From positions 310,001-374,000 of the forward strand of contig CBDFKF010000004.1 of NCBI GenBank assembly GCA_965248765.1: a DNA stretch of 64,000 bases, written 5' to 3'. The position numbers and the translations under genes were made by a program. The DNA is from CBDFKF01 sp965248765 (lineage in GTDB: Bacteria > Pseudomonadota > Alphaproteobacteria > VGEJ01). Positions within the stretch are counted from its first letter, which is position 1, and the number at the start of each line of letters is the position of its first letter. The notes under the pieces were generated by a model. That model searched no databases. It was not told where the DNA came from and worked only from the letters and a program-made list of their open reading frames with translations. Positions 63,922 to 64,000 of this stretch are shown here, piece by piece.

Positions 63922-64000
63922 ATGGGCGGACCTACTAAACATCCACAGGCAACAGCGACTCGCCGAGACGTGCTCAAAGGCGCGGCCGCCACCGGCGCGG
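63922..64000 (+). CDS. Tat-exported solute-binding protein, N-terminus only (polyamine-type candidate)
   Basis: The start ATG 63922 follows a GGAGGAATGTC ribosome site. The first residues MGGPTKHPQATATRRDVLKG continue into an AAATGA-type hydrophobic segment, a twin-arginine signal with RRDVLKG. The gene leaves the window at 64000. Position opposite the PotA-like ATPase suggests the binding protein of the same importer; the mature part is not visible, so this is inference. Confidence 0.6.
   Translation, partial: MGGPTKHPQATATRRDVLKGAAATGA

Noticed and set aside
1..64000. CRISPR arrays, rRNA genes or riboswitches
   Set aside because: I saw no regularly spaced repeats, rRNA-like sequence or riboswitch-type conserved leaders; the only repeats are IS ends, duplications and the short motifs listed.

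Overview
The window is high-GC DNA with alphaproteobacterial-type genes: HAAT-type ABC importers, DoeB-like deacylases, a dimethylglycine-dehydrogenase-like oxidase, a polyamine-type importer, a TrwC-like relaxase and an AlpA/P4-type prophage. A Rhodospirillales-like marine or host-associated alphaproteobacterium fits best, but this is inference because no rRNA or other phylogenetic marker is present. The most striking overall property is decay. There are six IS copies or remnants and about fifteen genes broken by insertions, deletions, single-base frameshifts or one nonsense codon. That pattern is typical of a genome in relaxed selection, such as a recently host-restricted symbiont; assembly error must be excluded for the single-base cases.

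Layout. 1-261: C-terminal half of a split SDR dehydrogenase. 262-4264: IS21-family element (copy A) carrying an inserted complete IS1182-family element. 4307-13486: leftward-transcribed prophage or satellite remnant (split TerL, TerS, TSCPD protein, TubC-like protein, helicase-primase, Toprim fragment, AlpA-like regulator, tyrosine integrase) ending at a 50-bp 3' half of tRNA-His. 13784-24217: ordinary chromosomal genes (PhoX phosphatase, amidase, HpcH/HpaI aldolase, EamA transporter, dtd, esterase, PLP decarboxylase, TPR protein, methyltransferase). 24310-26994: two decayed NitT/TauT-type permeases, the second split by an IS1202-like (ISNCY) element. 27188-35799: a rightward catabolic cluster made of a five-gene branched-chain/urea/amide-type ABC importer, a zinc deacylase, a Gfo/Idh oxidoreductase, a cyclic amidohydrolase and the N-terminal half of the split SDR. 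35800-39183: inverted copy B of IS21 plus a damaged IS1182. 39184-43318: a MobF relaxase/helicase fused in frame to the IS1182 transposase remnant. 43590-44940: PP-loop gene fragment and a third, different IS21 remnant. 45008-51691: leftward methylamine/betaine-type cluster (acyl-CoA dehydrogenase relic, GcvT/DmdA-like protein, DMGDH-like oxidase, ProV and ProW relics). 51679-53310: a second, different phage packaging module. 53310-55772: IS3 scrap, decayed FHA-type adhesin and a decayed fliG. 56028-64000: second catabolic cluster (DoeB-like deacylase, class I aminotransferase, PPOX-fold protein, methyltransferase, class III aminotransferase, PotA-like ATPase and the start of a Tat-exported binding protein) with a second ISNCY copy in the divergent promoter region.

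How it fits together. Copies A and B of IS21 are inverted repeats bounding a 31.5-kb segment (4265-35799). Flipping that segment back on paper brings the two SDR halves together on either side of one IS21 copy, in frame, so the present arrangement is best explained by IS-mediated inversion. The intact catabolic genes look like uptake followed by deacylation/hydrolysis and oxidation or transamination of small N-containing solutes; the actual substrates cannot be read from the sequence.
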